Shown one piece after another: positions 1 to 7,218 of a stretch of 20,134 nt of DNA (positions are counted from its first letter, which is position 1; every line of letters begins with the position of its first letter). The stretch is taken from assembly GCA_938014945.1 (NCBI GenBank), contig CALLQH010000098.1:1-20134 (forward strand), in the 5' to 3' direction. The notes under the pieces are model-generated. The model saw only the letters and a list, made by a program, of their open reading frames with translations, did no database searches and was not told where the DNA came from. The stretch is from an uncultured bacterium. Lineage in GTDB: Bacteria; Pseudomonadota; Alphaproteobacteria; SP197. A program made the position numbers and the translations under genes.

Positions 1-276
1 TACGCGACGCTGATGGCCAAGCCCGACGGCCAGGAGAAGGCGCGCCACAGCGTTTCCGAGCACAAGGAGGCCGCAGACCTGCTGGAGGAACTCGACGGCA
101 CCGACTTCTCCAGCCCCGGCTGGCTCGCCCGCTTCCGCAAGCTCAAGGAGGAGCTGGAGCACCACATGGACGAGGAAGAGGGCGAGATCTTCGCCCGCGC
201 CAGAAAGCTGATCGCCCAGCCCAAGGCCGAGGAACTGGGCAGCGCGTTCCTGCGTCGCAAGCGCGCGGAGATGTAG
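1..276 (+). CDS. Hemerythrin (HHE) domain protein, C-terminal part (5' end outside window)
   Basis: The reading frame is open from the first base, reading Y-A-T-L before the first Met at 13, so this is the 3' part of a longer gene. What remains is helical and charged. It contains an SEHKEAADLL segment and later an HHMDEEEGEIF segment, the H-x3-E arrangement typical of the second half of HHE/hemerythrin four-helix bundles, where His and Glu side chains hold a di-iron centre. Known members bind oxygen or iron, or act in nitric oxide or redox stress responses; the role here cannot be told from the fragment. The gene ends in TAG and converges on the thioesterase with a 3-bp gap. Met at 13 is probably internal rather than the start, because half of the iron ligands would otherwise be missing. 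Confidence 0.75.
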   Translation, partial: YATLMAKPDGQEKARHSVSEHKEAADLLEELDGTDFSSPGWLARFRKLKEELEHHMDEEEGEIFARARKLIAQPKAEELGSAFLRRKRAEM

Positions 277-279
277 AAC

Positions 280-768
280 CTAGCTGCGCTTGCGCGGCTG
301 GCCGATGGCGCGTCCGACATTGTCGTGGCGCGCCACGTCGGCATGGGCCGCCAGGGTCTCCTGCAGCTTGTCGTAGGCGGGCTGCGTGAACTCCATCATG
401 CCGCGCGTGTTGAGGTTGAAGCCCAGCGACATGACCTCGTTGGTCGCGGCCAGATACCCCTTCTCGGCGTGGTACATGCGGTGGAACAGGCGGTAGCGCT
501 TGGTGTCGGCGGCCAGGAGCTGGGTCGTCACCAGCAGGGGATCGCCCTCGCGCACCTCGTCGAGATAGTTCACATGGGTTTCCACGACCGCGTATTCGGC
601 GCCGTCGCGGCCGTCCTGCAGCACCGGCGCGTTCATCGCGTCCCAGAAGGCCGCGGTCGCCATGTCGCAGACCAGAACGTAGTAGGCCATGTTGAGATGG
701 CCGTATTCGTCGATCCATTCGGGCTTCACCGTGCGGCGAAGCTGGAAGAGGCGGGGGTCGACGTCCAT
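280..768 (-). CDS. Hotdog-fold thioesterase (4HBT-like acyl-CoA thioesterase family)
   Basis: This 162-residue protein has the size of a single hotdog domain. Near the N-terminus it carries D20-x-x-G23-H24-x-N26-x-x-Y29, the active-site signature of 4-hydroxybenzoyl-CoA thioesterase-like enzymes, preceded by VKPEWID. The expected reaction is hydrolysis of a cytoplasmic acyl-CoA thioester. The VKPEWID...GH region resembles, from memory, the thioesterase domain fused to some L-carnitine dehydrogenases (betainyl-CoA hydrolysis), but the substrate is not established and no carnitine genes are visible nearby. I chose the ATG at 768 because GGAG lies 8 nt upstream (777-780). A TTG at 789 would add seven residues but has no good ribosome binding site. 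The gene is divergent from the M24 gene, with a 105-bp shared promoter region. Confidence 0.8.
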   Translation of the reverse strand: MDVDPRLFQLRRTVKPEWIDEYGHLNMAYYVLVCDMATAAFWDAMNAPVLQDGRDGAEYAVVETHVNYLDEVREGDPLLVTTQLLAADTKRYRLFHRMYHAEKGYLAATNEVMSLGFNLNTRGMMEFTQPAYDKLQETLAAHADVARHDNVGRAIGQPRKRS

Positions 769-808
769 GGGGCGCGCTCCATTGTGCAAGAAGTGTCCGT
801 GGCCCCCG

Positions 809-837
809 TTCTAGCCTTTGCCTAACGGCTCGGGCAA
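809..837 (-). promoter_or_regulatory. Candidate promoter for the thioesterase gene
   Basis: Read on the minus strand, TTGCCC (832-837) and CTAGAA (809-814) are separated by 17 nt, which would start transcription about 35 nt before the ATG at 768. The -10 match is only moderate. The -35 lies within an inverted pair TTGCC-N10-GGCAA (818-837) that could be an operator, but such short pairs also arise by chance. Confidence 0.3.
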
Positions 838-873
838 CGCCATCATCCCGCCCGACAGACCAGGGGACGGACG

Positions 874-2028
874 ATGGCGAAGCTGCACTTCAGCGAAGGC
901 GAACTGGCCGACCGGCGCAGGCGGGCGGGCGAACGTTTGGCCGCGCGGGGCCTGGATGCCGCGTTGCTCTTCAAGCAGGAGAGCATGTTCTACCTCACCG
1001 GCTACGACACCACCGGCTATTCCCTCTTCCAGTGCATGATCCTGCTTCCCGACGGTTCGACCGTGCTTGTCACCCGCTCGGCCGATCGCGAGCAGGCCTA
1101 CCACACCTCCGTCATCCCCGACGTGCGCATCTGGGTCGACCGCGGCGGCGCCAATCCGGCCCACGACGTCGTCGCCGTGCTCGCCGAGAAGGGCATCAAG
1201 GGCGGCAAGGTAGGCGTGGAGATGCACGCCTGGTGCCTGACCGCCCAGCGCTGGAAGATGGTCGAGGGGGCGCTCGAGGGTTTCGCGGCGCACGAGGATG
1301 CGACCGACCTGATCCAGGGCCTGCGCCTGATCAAGAGCCCGGCGGAACTGGAATACGTGAGGAAGGCCGGCCAGCTTGCCGATGCGGCGCTGACCGCCCT
1401 GCACGATGCCATCGAGCCCGGCGTCGACGAGGGCCACCTCTATGCCGTGATGACCAACGCCATCTTCGAGGGAGGCGGCGACTATCCCGCCAGCCGCGGC
1501 ATCATCGGTTCGGGCGAGGGCGCGCTGCTGGTGCGCTACTTCACCGGGCGCGAGAAGGTCGGCGCGCAGGACCAGGTGCAGCTCGAGTTCGGCGCGGCCT
1601 ACCGCCATTACCACGCCTGCATCATGCGCACGGTCCTGACCGGCGTGGCGGGCGATCGCCACAAGCAGATGCACGCGGGCGGCGTCGAGGCGCTGGCCGC
1701 CTGCCAGGCCGTCGCCAAGCCGGGCAACACCTATGCCGACATCTACGAGGCCCACGCGAAGGTCATCGACGCCCACGGCCTGAAGGACTGCCGCCTCAAC
1801 GCCTGCGGCTATTCGCTCAGCGCCAACATGCCGCCCTCCTGGATGGAGGAGCCGATGATCTACCCCGGCAACACCACCGTGATCGAACCGGGCATGGTGA
1901 TCTTCATGCACATGATCCTGGTCGACAGCGTCAACCGCCTGACCATGAGCTACGGCGAGACCGGCATCGTCCATCCCGACCGCTTCGAGAAGGTCTCTTC
2001 CATGCCCTACGATCTGGTGGTGAAGTAG
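874..2028 (+). CDS. M24-fold (pita-bread) hydrolase-like protein, ectoine hydrolase/creatinase-type subgroup
   Basis: This 384-residue protein has the creatinase-like N-terminal domain (about 10-150) and an M24 pita-bread C-terminal domain (about 155-375). M24 metallopeptidases bind two metals through Asp, Asp, His, Glu, Glu. Here the aligned positions read E238, C249, Y313, H346 and E362, so most ligands are gone. The replacement pattern (LEFGAAYRHYHACIMRT, then GYSLSANMPPSW) resembles what I recall of ectoine hydrolase DoeA, with FE...RYH...RT and GYS...PPDW. The protein is therefore probably not a proline peptidase but an amidohydrolase acting on a small nitrogenous solute; the exact substrate is unknown. 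AGGGGA (862-867) sits 6 nt before the ATG. A PhyH-type oxygenase follows after 40 nt, probably in the same transcript. A generic Xaa-Pro peptidase annotation would be misleading. Confidence 0.8.
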   Translation: MAKLHFSEGELADRRRRAGERLAARGLDAALLFKQESMFYLTGYDTTGYSLFQCMILLPDGSTVLVTRSADREQAYHTSVIPDVRIWVDRGGANPAHDVVAVLAEKGIKGGKVGVEMHAWCLTAQRWKMVEGALEGFAAHEDATDLIQGLRLIKSPAELEYVRKAGQLADAALTALHDAIEPGVDEGHLYAVMTNAIFEGGGDYPASRGIIGSGEGALLVRYFTGREKVGAQDQVQLEFGAAYRHYHACIMRTVLTGVAGDRHKQMHAGGVEALAACQAVAKPGNTYADIYEAHAKVIDAHGLKDCRLNACGYSLSANMPPSWMEEPMIYPGNTTVIEPGMVIFMHMILVDSVNRLTMSYGETGIVHPDRFEKVSSMPYDLVVK

Positions 2029-2068
2029 GGTTTGTTGGTGCGCCAAACGCATCCCGGAGAACAACGCC

Positions 2069-2893
2069 ATGCCCGCCCATCCCGTGCGCCTGCCGACGCA
2101 GGATGAAATCGCGACCTTCGAGGCCGACGGTGTCGTCGCCCTGAAGGGGGTCTATCAGAGCGAGTGGATCGACCTGCTGCGCGAGGGCGTCGACGGCGCC
2201 ATGACGACCAGCGACCGTTATTCCCGGCGTATCGAGAACAAGGGCGAGGCGCCTTTCTTCACCGACTACATCACCTGGAAGCGGGTGCCCCAGATCGAGC
2301 GTTTCGTGATGGAGGGCCCGGCGGCCGAACTGGGTGCCGCGCTGATGCGCTCGAGCAAGGCGAACTTCCTGTTCGACGGCGTCTTCGTGAAGGAGCCGGG
2401 CTCGATGAAGCCCAGCACCTGGCACCAGGACCAGCCGTATTACTGCGTCGAGGGCCAGCAGGTGGTGGTGCTGTGGGCGCCGCTCGATCCCTGCCCGGCC
2501 ACGGTCAGCCTGCAGTGCGTCAAGGGTTCCCACAAATGGGGCAAGGCCTTCCGCCCGATCAAGTTCCAGGACGGTTCGGACTTCGGCCGGGCCGCCGCCG
2601 ACGGCTACTTCGATCCGCCCGATGTCGAGGCCGACTACGCCGACAGCATCGTCGCCTATGACCTGGAGCCCGGCGACGTCATCGCCTTCCACGGCATGAC
2701 CATGCACGGCGCGCCGGGCAACCCCGGGCCGCACCGCCGCCGCGCCACCAACTCCACCTGGATCGGCGACGACGGCCGCTACATCGTGCGCCCCGGCGTC
2801 ATGGAGCCCGACTTCCCCGAGTGCCGCCTGAACCCCGGCGATCCCATCGACAGCGCCTGGTTCCCCCGCGTCTTCGAGGCCCATCCGGCCTGA
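2069..2893 (+). CDS. Phytanoyl-CoA dioxygenase (PhyH) family Fe(II)/2-oxoglutarate oxygenase
   Basis: This is a 274-residue single-domain protein, the usual length for PhyH-family oxygenases. The iron-binding facial triad is visible: H119-x-D121 in TWHQDQPYY, and a distal His, most likely H213 in HGMTMHGAPGN. The Arg cluster at 223-225 supplies the probable 2-oxoglutarate carboxylate anchor. GDVIAFHG before the distal His is a typical family strand. Such enzymes hydroxylate small molecules; relatives include phytanoyl-CoA hydroxylase and ectoine 5-hydroxylase EctD. The M24 partner suggests a shared catabolic or modifying route for a small organic solute, but that is inference from proximity. 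GGAGA (2056-2060) lies 8 nt before the ATG. The 40-nt gap to the upstream gene contains no terminator. Confidence 0.88.
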   Translation: MPAHPVRLPTQDEIATFEADGVVALKGVYQSEWIDLLREGVDGAMTTSDRYSRRIENKGEAPFFTDYITWKRVPQIERFVMEGPAAELGAALMRSSKANFLFDGVFVKEPGSMKPSTWHQDQPYYCVEGQQVVVLWAPLDPCPATVSLQCVKGSHKWGKAFRPIKFQDGSDFGRAAADGYFDPPDVEADYADSIVAYDLEPGDVIAFHGMTMHGAPGNPGPHRRRATNSTWIGDDGRYIVRPGVMEPDFPECRLNPGDPIDSAWFPRVFEAHPA

Positions 2894-2911
2894 GCACCCA
2901 AAGCGACCCGC

Positions 2912-2931
2912 CCTGTGGCGGCCGTCACAGG
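2912..2931. repeat. Near-perfect 20-bp palindrome after the PhyH gene
   Basis: CCTGTG (2912-2917) and CACAGG (2926-2931) flank a GC-rich centre. The whole 20 bp is self-complementary apart from one pair, which becomes a G-U pair in RNA, giving an 8-bp stem with a GGCC loop. It lies 18 nt after the PhyH stop and 96 nt before the next ATG. There is no T tract, so it may be an operator for the following gene or a 3'-end hairpin rather than a classical terminator. Confidence 0.5.
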
Positions 2932-3027
2932 ACGCGCGCATCGCCTTGAGTTTGCCCCCGGTCCGCCGCAATCTGGCCATCGGCTCGCAGTCATTTCGCG
3001 ACGTTCTGGGATCAGGGGCACCGCATC

Positions 3028-6000
3028 ATGACGACCTTGAACGTGAATCTGAGCGCCGCGCTGCGCTCCAACCTCCTGGGTTCGGACAACGGTGTCTGGG
3101 TCTATGCGATCTTCTTTGACGCGAACGGCGCGGCCCACACGACAACGCTGGTCGACAACGGCGCCGCGGTCACCCAGGCGCCCGCGACATCCGAGGACGC
3201 GACCGTCACCGACGGCAATGCCGCAATCCCGCTGCCCGTCTCCTTCTCGGGCGGCAAGGTCTATCTGCTGGTGCAGAGCCAGGACTCCTCCAACACCAAC
3301 GACCTTGCCACGCTCATCGACGAGCAGAGCAAGATCAACTGGCTGAACGCCGACGACTGGGACTTCCGCTACGACAGCTTCGAAGTGACGCTGGGCAACA
3401 GCATCAACGATGTCGGCAACCTGACCTCGGTCAACGGCTTCGGCCTGCCGATGGAGCTCAGCGTCACCTACAGCGACGGCAGCACCAGCACGCGCGGCTA
3501 CAACGTCACCGGCACCGAGCTTTTCACGCAGCTTGAAGGCACGAGCAGCCAGACGGTCGTCGACACCTACTCCGCCGGCGCCCTGCAGGGCACGCCGCGC
3601 ATGGCGATCTCGCCGACAGAGGCGGTGGGCGCCAACCCGCCGGACCCGGCCTTCGCCGCCTCCGACTGGAACGCCTACATCGCCTCGCTGCAGACGTCCG
3701 ACCCCGGCATCACCATCAGCGGCTTCTTCAACGGCGCGCCCGACGCCAACCACGTCTGGCACGAGGGCGGATTTTTCTCCTACACGCTGGAATGGGACGC
3801 GGCGCAGGAGACCTTCTGGCTGAACCCCGGCGCCAACAGCGAGATCAAGGGCTTCATCCGCATCACGCCCGCCGACCTTGCCGACAGCATCTATTCGACC
3901 CTGGGCGATGTCGGGATCTTCACCAACAAGGACGACGCCGAGCCCTACCGCATCCTGCACGACACGAACTTCGCCAGTGGCCCCTACAGCATGAACACCG
4001 GCGAGAACAACCAGTGGGGCGAAGTCCTCACCCAGTTCCTGACCGGTTTCACCGCGGGCTTCTACGGCACCCAGGGGCAGTCGCTCAATCCGCTGGTCAC
4101 CGACCCGATCGACCTCAACGACAACACGAACTGGGACCCGACCTACGCCTTCGGCCAGCACCTTGCCGGCGATGCCGCGCTCTTCCAGGACCCCTATTCG
4201 GAGGTCTTCTACTTCAACTCCAATTCCTACGGCTCGGGCTACTCCGACAACCTGATGAAGGAGTACACCGAGGGCGGGCCGCTGATCCCGGTCTCCAACC
4301 CTGCCGGCGCGCCCGAGGCCGGCGCCAATGTCGATGCGATCAACCTCACCATCTTCGCCGACGGCGAGACGCCGACCGGCTACGAAGTGCCCGCCATCGA
4401 CAACTACATCGCACCGGTGTCCTCCACCTACGAGGTGCCCACGGAAACGAGCGGCGCCAACTTCAAGCTCTCCGTTGCCAACACCGGCATGGTGCTGGAC
4501 GAGAACGCGGCGATCTCCTTCGATGTCTTCGGCGGCCTGGACGGCAGCGGACAGCCGATCTTCCACAATGTCGTGCTGCAGGCGGCCGCGGGCGTGTCGC
4601 CCTGGCAGATCTGGCAGCTTTCCGTCACCGACGGCGTCTGGTCTGCGACGCTGGTGGAGAGCAACCAGGGTACCGGCAACCTGCTGATCACCGGCTTCCC
4701 CACAACCGGCGCCGGCGGCATCTACTGGAACCGCATCCACATCGGCGACAAGGTCTTCAACCTCTACACGACCGTCGCCGACGACGGTCAGAACTTCCTC
4801 AATCCCGCCTTCGCGGGTCAGGACCACAGCCTGGCCGTGGACGGCCTGGCGACCCTGGCGGCCGAAGCCTCCACGGCGGCGGAGATCGCCACCTTCACGA
4901 TCAACTTCCTGCCCAGCAGCACGGTGACGGTGGACCCGGACCTGCTGGTCTTCGATGCGGCCCTGGTGACGGAGAAAGCCGCGCCCGATGCGCCGGTGGC
5001 AGGCCTGATCAGCGGCGGCGTCTTCGATCCCCTGGCCGGGCAGATCAACAAGGAGGCCAACGCCGCCAGCACGGACCAGGCCGAGGTTGCCTTCGGCTGG
5101 ACCGGCCTCAACAACGCGCCGGGCACCGACGGTGACGGCGGCTGGATCCAGGGCATCACCAACAAGACCGGCGCGCAGCACTACGCCGAGATCAACCTGT
5201 CGCTGGGCGGTACGCCGGCGATGGCGCCCATCACCGCCCAGGCCGATATCGACGGCCAGTGGCAGACCGATGCCCACGCCCTGAGCAACGGCAGCTACAC
5301 CGTGACGATGCAGGAATATGTCTCGGACGGCGCCGGCGGCAAGACCGCCGTGGGCGATCAGAGCCAGGTGCTCTCGCTCGACGTCACCCTCACCGATCTC
5401 GAACTCACCAGCGCGGGTTCGGGCAACGGGCTGGAACTTGCACCCGGCACAGGCAGCGATCCCGGCGGCAACTGGGTGCGCCTGGAGATGACCGATTCCA
5501 CGGTCGCCTCGGGCACCTCGCTGTTGCTCTACACGACCAACGCCGCGGGTGACCTGGTGGACCGCGACAGCGGCGTCGCGGGCGTCGAGGTCACCCTGGA
5601 GGATGCCGTGCGCGCCACCATCGGCGCGGTCCATGCCGACAGCGGCGCGAGGCTCCTGCTGGGCGCGCAATCGGTCTTCCTGCGCACAGGGGAGGAGCTG
5701 CACTTCGCCGTCGTCAGCGGCTCGGGCAGCATCGACACCGACCCCACCGTTGCCATCACCGACAACGGCGGCGGCCAGCTCGATCTCACCGTCGGCGGCT
5801 TCTCGCTGAGCGTGGATACCAACAACACCCTCTCGGCCGAAGCCCTGATGGGCGAGTCGCAGCGCCTGTCCAACGACGCCCTGCTCTACCTGGAGCAAGG
5901 CACCAGCCTGAACCTCGACCTGGTGGGAAGCTGCGGCAACACCAATACGCTCGCCTTCGTGCGCATGGATGTCGACCTTGCCACGGGCGCGCTCAGTGTC

Positions 6001-6348
6001 GGCGGCGTCGACTACGGCGATACGCTGGTCTTCAAGGACGCCGTGGTCGACAACCTGGACGACGGCTTCTCCTATCGCCGCGGCGGCCACTTCAGCGACA
6101 GCCAGACCTGGACCGTGGCGGGCGACACCGGCTTCTACGCGCCCGTGCTGCTGACTCAGAAGGGCGAGGTCTTCGTCATCGGCGACGGCAACAGCGGCGG
6201 CCACGAGTACATCCGCATGTACGGCGAGAACACCTTCGGCTTCGAGGATCTCACCGCCTCGCAGGGTTCCGACTTCGACTACAACGACATGGTCATGCGC
6301 ATCAGCATGGCCAGCGACCCCGGCCTCTCCGAAGGCTTCATAGGCTGA
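3028..6348 (+). CDS. Large beta-rich protein: GH64/thaumatin-like domain, Ig-like region, DUF4114 C-terminus
   Basis: This 1106-residue protein is rich in Asp, Asn, Gly, Ser and Thr, with one visible Cys. Residues about 5-450 look like the GH64 beta-1,3-glucanase/thaumatin-like superfamily: VWVYAIFF, a WDFRYDSFEVT stretch, then NLTSVNGFGLPMEL, ending with NSYGSGYSDNL and a final beta strand. Residues about 650-790 look Ig-like (IDGQWQTDAHALSNGSYTV). Residues about 1000-1095 match DUF4114, ending in FGFEDLTASQGSDFDYNDMVM. Two stretches (about 470-640 and 800-1000) are beta-rich but unassigned. There is no N-terminal hydrophobic signal peptide and no clear RTX nonapeptides. Secretion through a type I system using the C-terminus is a reasonable inference, as is a role in beta-glucan binding or degradation. 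The ATG has AGGGG (3014-3018) 9 nt upstream. The gene converges on the XRE gene with a 4-bp gap. Confidence 0.75.
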   Translation: MTTLNVNLSAALRSNLLGSDNGVWVYAIFFDANGAAHTTTLVDNGAAVTQAPATSEDATVTDGNAAIPLPVSFSGGKVYLLVQSQDSSNTNDLATLIDEQSKINWLNADDWDFRYDSFEVTLGNSINDVGNLTSVNGFGLPMELSVTYSDGSTSTRGYNVTGTELFTQLEGTSSQTVVDTYSAGALQGTPRMAISPTEAVGANPPDPAFAASDWNAYIASLQTSDPGITISGFFNGAPDANHVWHEGGFFSYTLEWDAAQETFWLNPGANSEIKGFIRITPADLADSIYSTLGDVGIFTNKDDAEPYRILHDTNFASGPYSMNTGENNQWGEVLTQFLTGFTAGFYGTQGQSLNPLVTDPIDLNDNTNWDPTYAFGQHLAGDAALFQDPYSEVFYFNSNSYGSGYSDNLMKEYTEGGPLIPVSNPAGAPEAGANVDAINLTIFADGETPTGYEVPAIDNYIAPVSSTYEVPTETSGANFKLSVANTGMVLDENAAISFDVFGGLDGSGQPIFHNVVLQAAAGVSPWQIWQLSVTDGVWSATLVESNQGTGNLLITGFPTTGAGGIYWNRIHIGDKVFNLYTTVADDGQNFLNPAFAGQDHSLAVDGLATLAAEASTAAEIATFTINFLPSSTVTVDPDLLVFDAALVTEKAAPDAPVAGLISGGVFDPLAGQINKEANAASTDQAEVAFGWTGLNNAPGTDGDGGWIQGITNKTGAQHYAEINLSLGGTPAMAPITAQADIDGQWQTDAHALSNGSYTVTMQEYVSDGAGGKTAVGDQSQVLSLDVTLTDLELTSAGSGNGLELAPGTGSDPGGNWVRLEMTDSTVASGTSLLLYTTNAAGDLVDRDSGVAGVEVTLEDAVRATIGAVHADSGARLLLGAQSVFLRTGEELHFAVVSGSGSIDTDPTVAITDNGGGQLDLTVGGFSLSVDTNNTLSAEALMGESQRLSNDALLYLEQGTSLNLDLVGSCGNTNTLAFVRMDVDLATGALSVGGVDYGDTLVFKDAVVDNLDDGFSYRRGGHFSDSQTWTVAGDTGFYAPVLLTQKGEVFVIGDGNSGGHEYIRMYGENTFGFEDLTASQGSDFDYNDMVMRISMASDPGLSEGFIG

Positions 6349-6351
6349 CCG

Positions 6352-6375
6352 CCTACTCGCCCTCGCGCGGGTAGG
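6352..6375 (+). terminator. Possible 3'-end hairpin of the GH64-DUF4114 transcript
   Basis: CCTACTCG (6352-6359) pairs with CGGGTAGG (6368-6375), with one T-G wobble and an 8-nt loop, starting 3 nt after the stop codon. It overlaps the last codons of the convergent XRE gene. No T tract follows, so termination activity is uncertain. Confidence 0.3.
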
Positions 6376-6973
6376 TGATGACCGAGAGGAAGCGGATCGG
6401 CAGGCTGTAGAGCGTCTCCGGCCCGTGCGGCGCATCGGCATCGAAGAACAGCGAATCGCCCGGCGCCATGCGGTAGGTGCGCCCGCCGTGGTGATAGTCC
6501 ATCTCGCCCTCGACGACGAAAAGGAACTCCTGGCCGTCGTGCTGGAACAGCGGGAAGACCTCGCTCTCGTGGGTCAGCGTGATCATGTAGGGCTCGACCG
6601 CGACCAGCTTGTGCACGCTGTGACCGAGCAGGGCGTACTGGTGGCCGGCGCGGGTGCCGCGCCGTTCGATCTTCAGCCCCTCGCCCGCCTTGACGAAGGT
6701 GGCGTCGCGCTGCTCCTCGAAGCGCTGGAAGAGCGCGGTGAAGGGCACGTTGAGCGCGCGCGCCAGGCTCTTCAGCGTCGTCAGCGAGGGCGAGGTGAGG
6801 CCGTTCTCGATCTTCGAGAGCATGCCCGCCGAGAGATCGGCAAGCTGGGCGAGTTCGCCCACCGTCATGCCGAGCTTCTTTCTCTGGGCCCGTACCTGAC
6901 GGCCGATCGCGGCTTCCAGGTCGCGTTCGTCCTCCACCGTATGATGGGGATCCTGCACCAGTTCGAGGCTCAT
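6353..6973 (-). CDS. XRE-family transcriptional regulator with C-terminal cupin domain
   Basis: This 206-residue protein has a helix-turn-helix domain at about 23-78 (IGRQVRAQRKKLGMTVGELAQ, then SKIENGLTSPSLTTL) and a cupin_2 barrel at about 128-198. The putative cupin ligands are H145, E149 and H183 (FQHDGQEF...APHGP). Known members of this architecture (PuuR/SutR type) repress or activate genes for polyamine, sulfur or amino-acid metabolism in response to a small ligand bound in the cupin. The ligand here is unknown. The ATG at 6973 is preferred because AGGG lies 8 nt upstream; a TTG at 7036 would add 21 residues of low-complexity sequence. It is divergent from the glycosyltransferase gene, a plausible target along with itself. 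Confidence 0.88.
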   Translation of the reverse strand: MSLELVQDPHHTVEDERDLEAAIGRQVRAQRKKLGMTVGELAQLADLSAGMLSKIENGLTSPSLTTLKSLARALNVPFTALFQRFEEQRDATFVKAGEGLKIERRGTRAGHQYALLGHSVHKLVAVEPYMITLTHESEVFPLFQHDGQEFLFVVEGEMDYHHGGRTYRMAPGDSLFFDADAPHGPETLYSLPIRFLSVITYPREGE

Positions 6974-7007
6974 TGCGGTTTCCCTGCCGGGGCTTGCTGG
7001 ATGTGAG

Positions 7008-7027
7008 GTCCGGGTTTCTCCCGGGAC
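7008..7027. repeat. Inverted repeat in the XRE regulator's upstream region
   Basis: GTCCGGG (7008-7014) pairs with CCC-G-GGAC (7020-7027), with a single bulged base and a TTTCT loop, about 35-55 nt upstream of the XRE start. It could be the regulator's own operator or simply a leader hairpin. No spaced half-site copies were seen elsewhere in this intergenic region. Confidence 0.3.
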
Positions 7028-7218
7028 GAGCCCCAAGCCTAACCCGGCGGGTCCCCAGGACGAAGCGCTCCGCCCCGGCCATCGCCGCTTTCACCGCCCG
7101 CGCCTGGCGTAGTACACCCTCACCGCGACAACAGCCCCGGCCCGACCATGCCCCAGACCCGACACAGCCCGCAGCGGGCCGCCCTGCGCCCGAGCGGCGC
7201 GGCGGCGGAACGGCGCTG

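Noticed and set aside
2779..6441. A 1220-codon open frame antisense to the GH64-DUF4114 gene
   Set aside because: It is His/Val/Gly/Asp/Arg-rich shadow translation of a high-GC gene, with no domain signature; the plus-strand frame has recognisable domains and a ribosome binding site.
7090..7115. A TTCACC...TAGTAC promoter-like pair before the glycosyltransferase
   Set aside because: Both boxes are poor matches and similar pairs occur by chance across the spacer.
6974..7218. A coding extension of the glycosyltransferase back to 6973
   Set aside because: The stretch is Pro/Arg-rich and would put an extra 82 residues before the first membrane helix; it is better explained as a divergent promoter region.
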